Below, in pieces: positions 6,569 through 8,565 of a DNA stretch of 8,565 nt. Under the pieces are notes generated by a model. It was not told where the DNA came from, searched no databases, and was given only the letters and a program-made list of their open reading frames with translations. The DNA is from Pseudomonadota bacterium (lineage in GTDB: Bacteria; Pseudomonadota; Alphaproteobacteria; Acetobacterales; Acetobacteraceae), in contig JAJXSZ010000123.1 in assembly GCA_021784255.1 (NCBI GenBank), positions 1-8,565 on the forward strand. Direction: 5' to 3'. The position numbers and the translations under genes were made by a program. The number at the start of each line of letters is the position of its first letter. Positions within the stretch are counted from its first letter, which is position 1.

Positions 6569-6597
6569 TTGACCATGGCGGGGGCAGCGGCGACATT
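6569..6597 (+). promoter_or_regulatory. Weak candidate promoter for the hydroxylase operon
   Basis: TTGACC (6569-6574) is a good -35-like hexamer for an alphaproteobacterial housekeeping sigma factor. With a 17-base spacer the -10 position reads GACATT (6592-6597), matching TATAAT at only three of six bases. It lies about 80 bases before the small-subunit start. The 169-base gap (6508-6676) has no gene and must hold any independent promoter, but this assignment is tentative. Confidence 0.25.
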
Positions 6598-6676
6598 GCC
6601 GCGCAGGACGATGCCGCCGGCCGGTTACGCCGGCGCGGCGCAACGCAGGGCGAGACGAAACGCAGGGGAGGAACGC

Positions 6677-7168
<492 letters not shown>

Positions 7169-7232
7169 GCCGGGCCAGGCCGCGGGACCAGCCGGGGTAC
7201 AAACGGCGGCCCCGCGGGATGTCGGCTGAGGG

Positions 7233-7259
7233 CGGGTGCGCATCCGATCGTCGCACCCG
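7233..7259 (+). promoter_or_regulatory. Perfect 8-base hairpin in the gap between small and large subunit genes
   Basis: CGGGTGCG (7233-7240) pairs exactly with CGCACCCG (7252-7259) around an 11-base loop, within the 121-base gap (7169-7289). It ends 15 bases before the GGAGG of the large-subunit gene. It could stabilise the upstream message, reduce read-through, or tune the ratio of the two subunits. No T-run follows, so a strong terminator is unlikely. High GC content makes chance pairing possible. Confidence 0.3.
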
Positions 7260-7289
7260 GAGGAGCGAGCCAGGGGAGGCAAGACCTCG

Positions 7290-8565
7290 ATGAGCGAAAC
7301 GTTCGAAGGCATCGGCGCATCGGTCAGGCGCAAGGAAGACCTGCGCTTCATCAGCGGCCACGGCCACTATGTGGACGACATCAACCGTCCGAACCAGCTT
7401 TACGCCTATATCCGGCGCAGCGACCGCGCGCACGCCGAGCTGCGCGGCATCGACACCGCGGCGGCGCAGGCGGCGCCTGGTGTCGTCGCCGTCTACACCG
7501 CCGCCGACCTGGCCGGGATCGGCGGGCTGCCCTGCGGCTGGCAGATCCACAGCAAGGACGGCTCGCCGATGGCCGAGCCGCCGCATCCGGTGCTGGCGAG
7601 CGGCAAGGTGCGCCATGTCGGCGACCCGGTCGCGGTCGTCGTCGCGGCGACGAAGCAGCAGGCGAAGGACGCGTCCGAGAAGCTGGTCATCGACTACCGC
7701 GACCTGCCGGCGGTTGCGAGCGTCACCGATGCGATCGCGCCGGGCGCGGCACAAGTGCACGAGGGGGCGGCGGGCAATCTCTGCTACGACTGGGAGATCG
7801 GCGACAAGGCGACGGTGGACGCGGCCTTCGCCAGGGCGGCGAAGACGGTCACGCTCGACCTGACCAACAACCGGCTGATCCCCAACGCGATGGAGCCGCG
7901 CGCGGCGATCGGCGACTACGACCGGACCACGGACGAGCACACGCTCTACACCACCAGCCAGAACCCGCACGTGATCCGGCTGCTGATGGGCGCCTTCGTG
8001 CTGCAGATCCCCGAGCACAAGCTGCGCGTGGTGGCCCCCGACGTGGGCGGCGGCTTCGGCAGCAAGATCTATCATTACGCCGAGGAAGCGATCGTCACCT
8101 GGGCGGCGGGCCGGCTCGGGCGGCCGGTGAAGTGGTCGGCGGAGCGCAACGAGAGCTTCATGTCCGACGCGCACGGGCGCGACCATGTCAGCACCGCCGA
8201 GCTGGCGCTCGACGCCGAGGGACATTTCCTGGCGCTGCGGGTCCGCACGCTGTGCAACATGGGCGCCTATCTTTCGACCTTCGCGCCGGCGGTGCCGACC
8301 TATCTCTACGCGACGCTGCTCGCGGGTGTGTACAAGACGCCGGCGATCCATGCCGAGGTGAAGGCGGTGTTCACCAACACCGTGCCGGTCGATGCCTATC
8401 GCGGCGCCGGGCGGCCGGAGGCGAGCTTCCTGCTCGAGCGGCTGGTCGATGTGGCGGCGCGCGACACCGGCATCGACCGGGTCGAGATCCGGCGCAGCAA
8501 CTTCATTCCGAAGGATGCGTTCCCCTACCAGACGCCGGTCGCGCTGCAGTACGACAGCGGCGACT
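7290..8565 (+). CDS. CoxL-like molybdopterin-binding large subunit, form II (N-terminal 425 codons; runs off the right edge)
   Basis: This is the catalytic subunit of a xanthine-oxidase-family molybdenum hydroxylase, about half of the usual 770-800 residues. It starts MSETFEGIGASVRRKEDLRF, the normal beginning of this group. The hammerhead domain covers roughly residues 18-130. The first molybdopterin-binding domain follows, with TTSQNPH (Gln224), DVGGGFGSK (251-259) and the active-site loop AYRGAGR (369-375). Carbon monoxide dehydrogenases proper have AYRCSFR, whose Cys binds the copper; here that position is Gly372, so CO oxidation is unlikely. The catalytic Glu near the C terminus is outside the window. 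The ATG at 7290 follows GGAGG (7275-7279) at a ten-base gap. The small-then-large order matches form II operons, in which an FAD-binding medium subunit usually comes next. The substrate could be an aromatic, N-heterocycle or aldehyde. Confidence 0.93.
   Translation, partial: MSETFEGIGASVRRKEDLRFISGHGHYVDDINRPNQLYAYIRRSDRAHAELRGIDTAAAQAAPGVVAVYTAADLAGIGGLPCGWQIHSKDGSPMAEPPHPVLASGKVRHVGDPVAVVVAATKQQAKDASEKLVIDYRDLPAVASVTDAIAPGAAQVHEGAAGNLCYDWEIGDKATVDAAFARAAKTVTLDLTNNRLIPNAMEPRAAIGDYDRTTDEHTLYTTSQNPHVIRLLMGAFVLQIPEHKLRVVAPDVGGGFGSKIYHYAEEAIVTWAAGRLGRPVKWSAERNESFMSDAHGRDHVSTAELALDAEGHFLALRVRTLCNMGAYLSTFAPAVPTYLYATLLAGVYKTPAIHAEVKAVFTNTVPVDAYRGAGRPEASFLLERLVDVAARDTGIDRVEIRRSNFIPKDAFPYQTPVALQYDSGD

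Noticed and set aside
6569..6676. 36-codon upstream extension of the small-subunit gene from a TTG at 6569
   Set aside because: The strong GGAGG at 6667-6671 is correctly spaced for the ATG at 6677, and the family-conserved sequence starts exactly there. The extension is Ala/Arg-rich without similarity.
7180..7217. CCGCGGG / CCCGCGG inverted repeat after the small-subunit stop
   Set aside because: The 7-base arms are pure GC with a 24-base spacer, and the arms contain the self-complementary CCGCGG. It is weaker than the hairpin at 7233-7259 and not distinguishable from composition.

Overview
The window is very GC-rich (roughly 70 % by eye), with strong G/C preference at third codon positions, tight gene packing and Tat-type export. 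This fits an alphaproteobacterium, and the protein flavour suggests Acetobacteraceae/Rhodospirillales, although that placement is an inference from gene content and composition. All intact genes read cleanly. I see no tRNA, rRNA, CRISPR array, insertion sequence, phage gene or pseudogene.

Layout. Positions 1-777 (minus strand) hold the 5' part of a family 2 glycosyltransferase and, upstream of it, a GtrA-family membrane protein. This is a typical pair for making and flipping a lipid-linked sugar. A 293-base non-coding stretch (778-1070) separates it from a divergent plus-strand block. Positions 1071-6507 encode a complete five-gene peptide/nickel-type (Dpp/Opp) ABC importer: Tat-exported family 5 binding protein, two permeases and two ATPases. 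The genes are almost continuous, and two junctions are 4-base stop/start overlaps. After a 169-base gap containing a perfect inverted repeat, 6677-8565 starts a molybdenum hydroxylase operon: a complete CoxS-like [2Fe-2S] small subunit, then the first 425 codons of a CoxL-like molybdopterin large subunit that runs off the window. No closed reading frame covers this last gene because its stop lies outside.

How the genes may work together. The importer would bring a small organic solute across the inner membrane. The hydroxylase has the AYRGAGR active-site loop of form II (not CO-oxidising) enzymes and the small-then-large gene order, and could oxidise an aromatic, heterocyclic or aldehyde-type compound. 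A shared substrate is a hypothesis based only on adjacency. I found no clearly new system. The most interesting details are the form II loop beside a dedicated importer, a 12-codon reading frame bridging the binding protein and first permease, and two perfect hairpins flanking the small-subunit gene.
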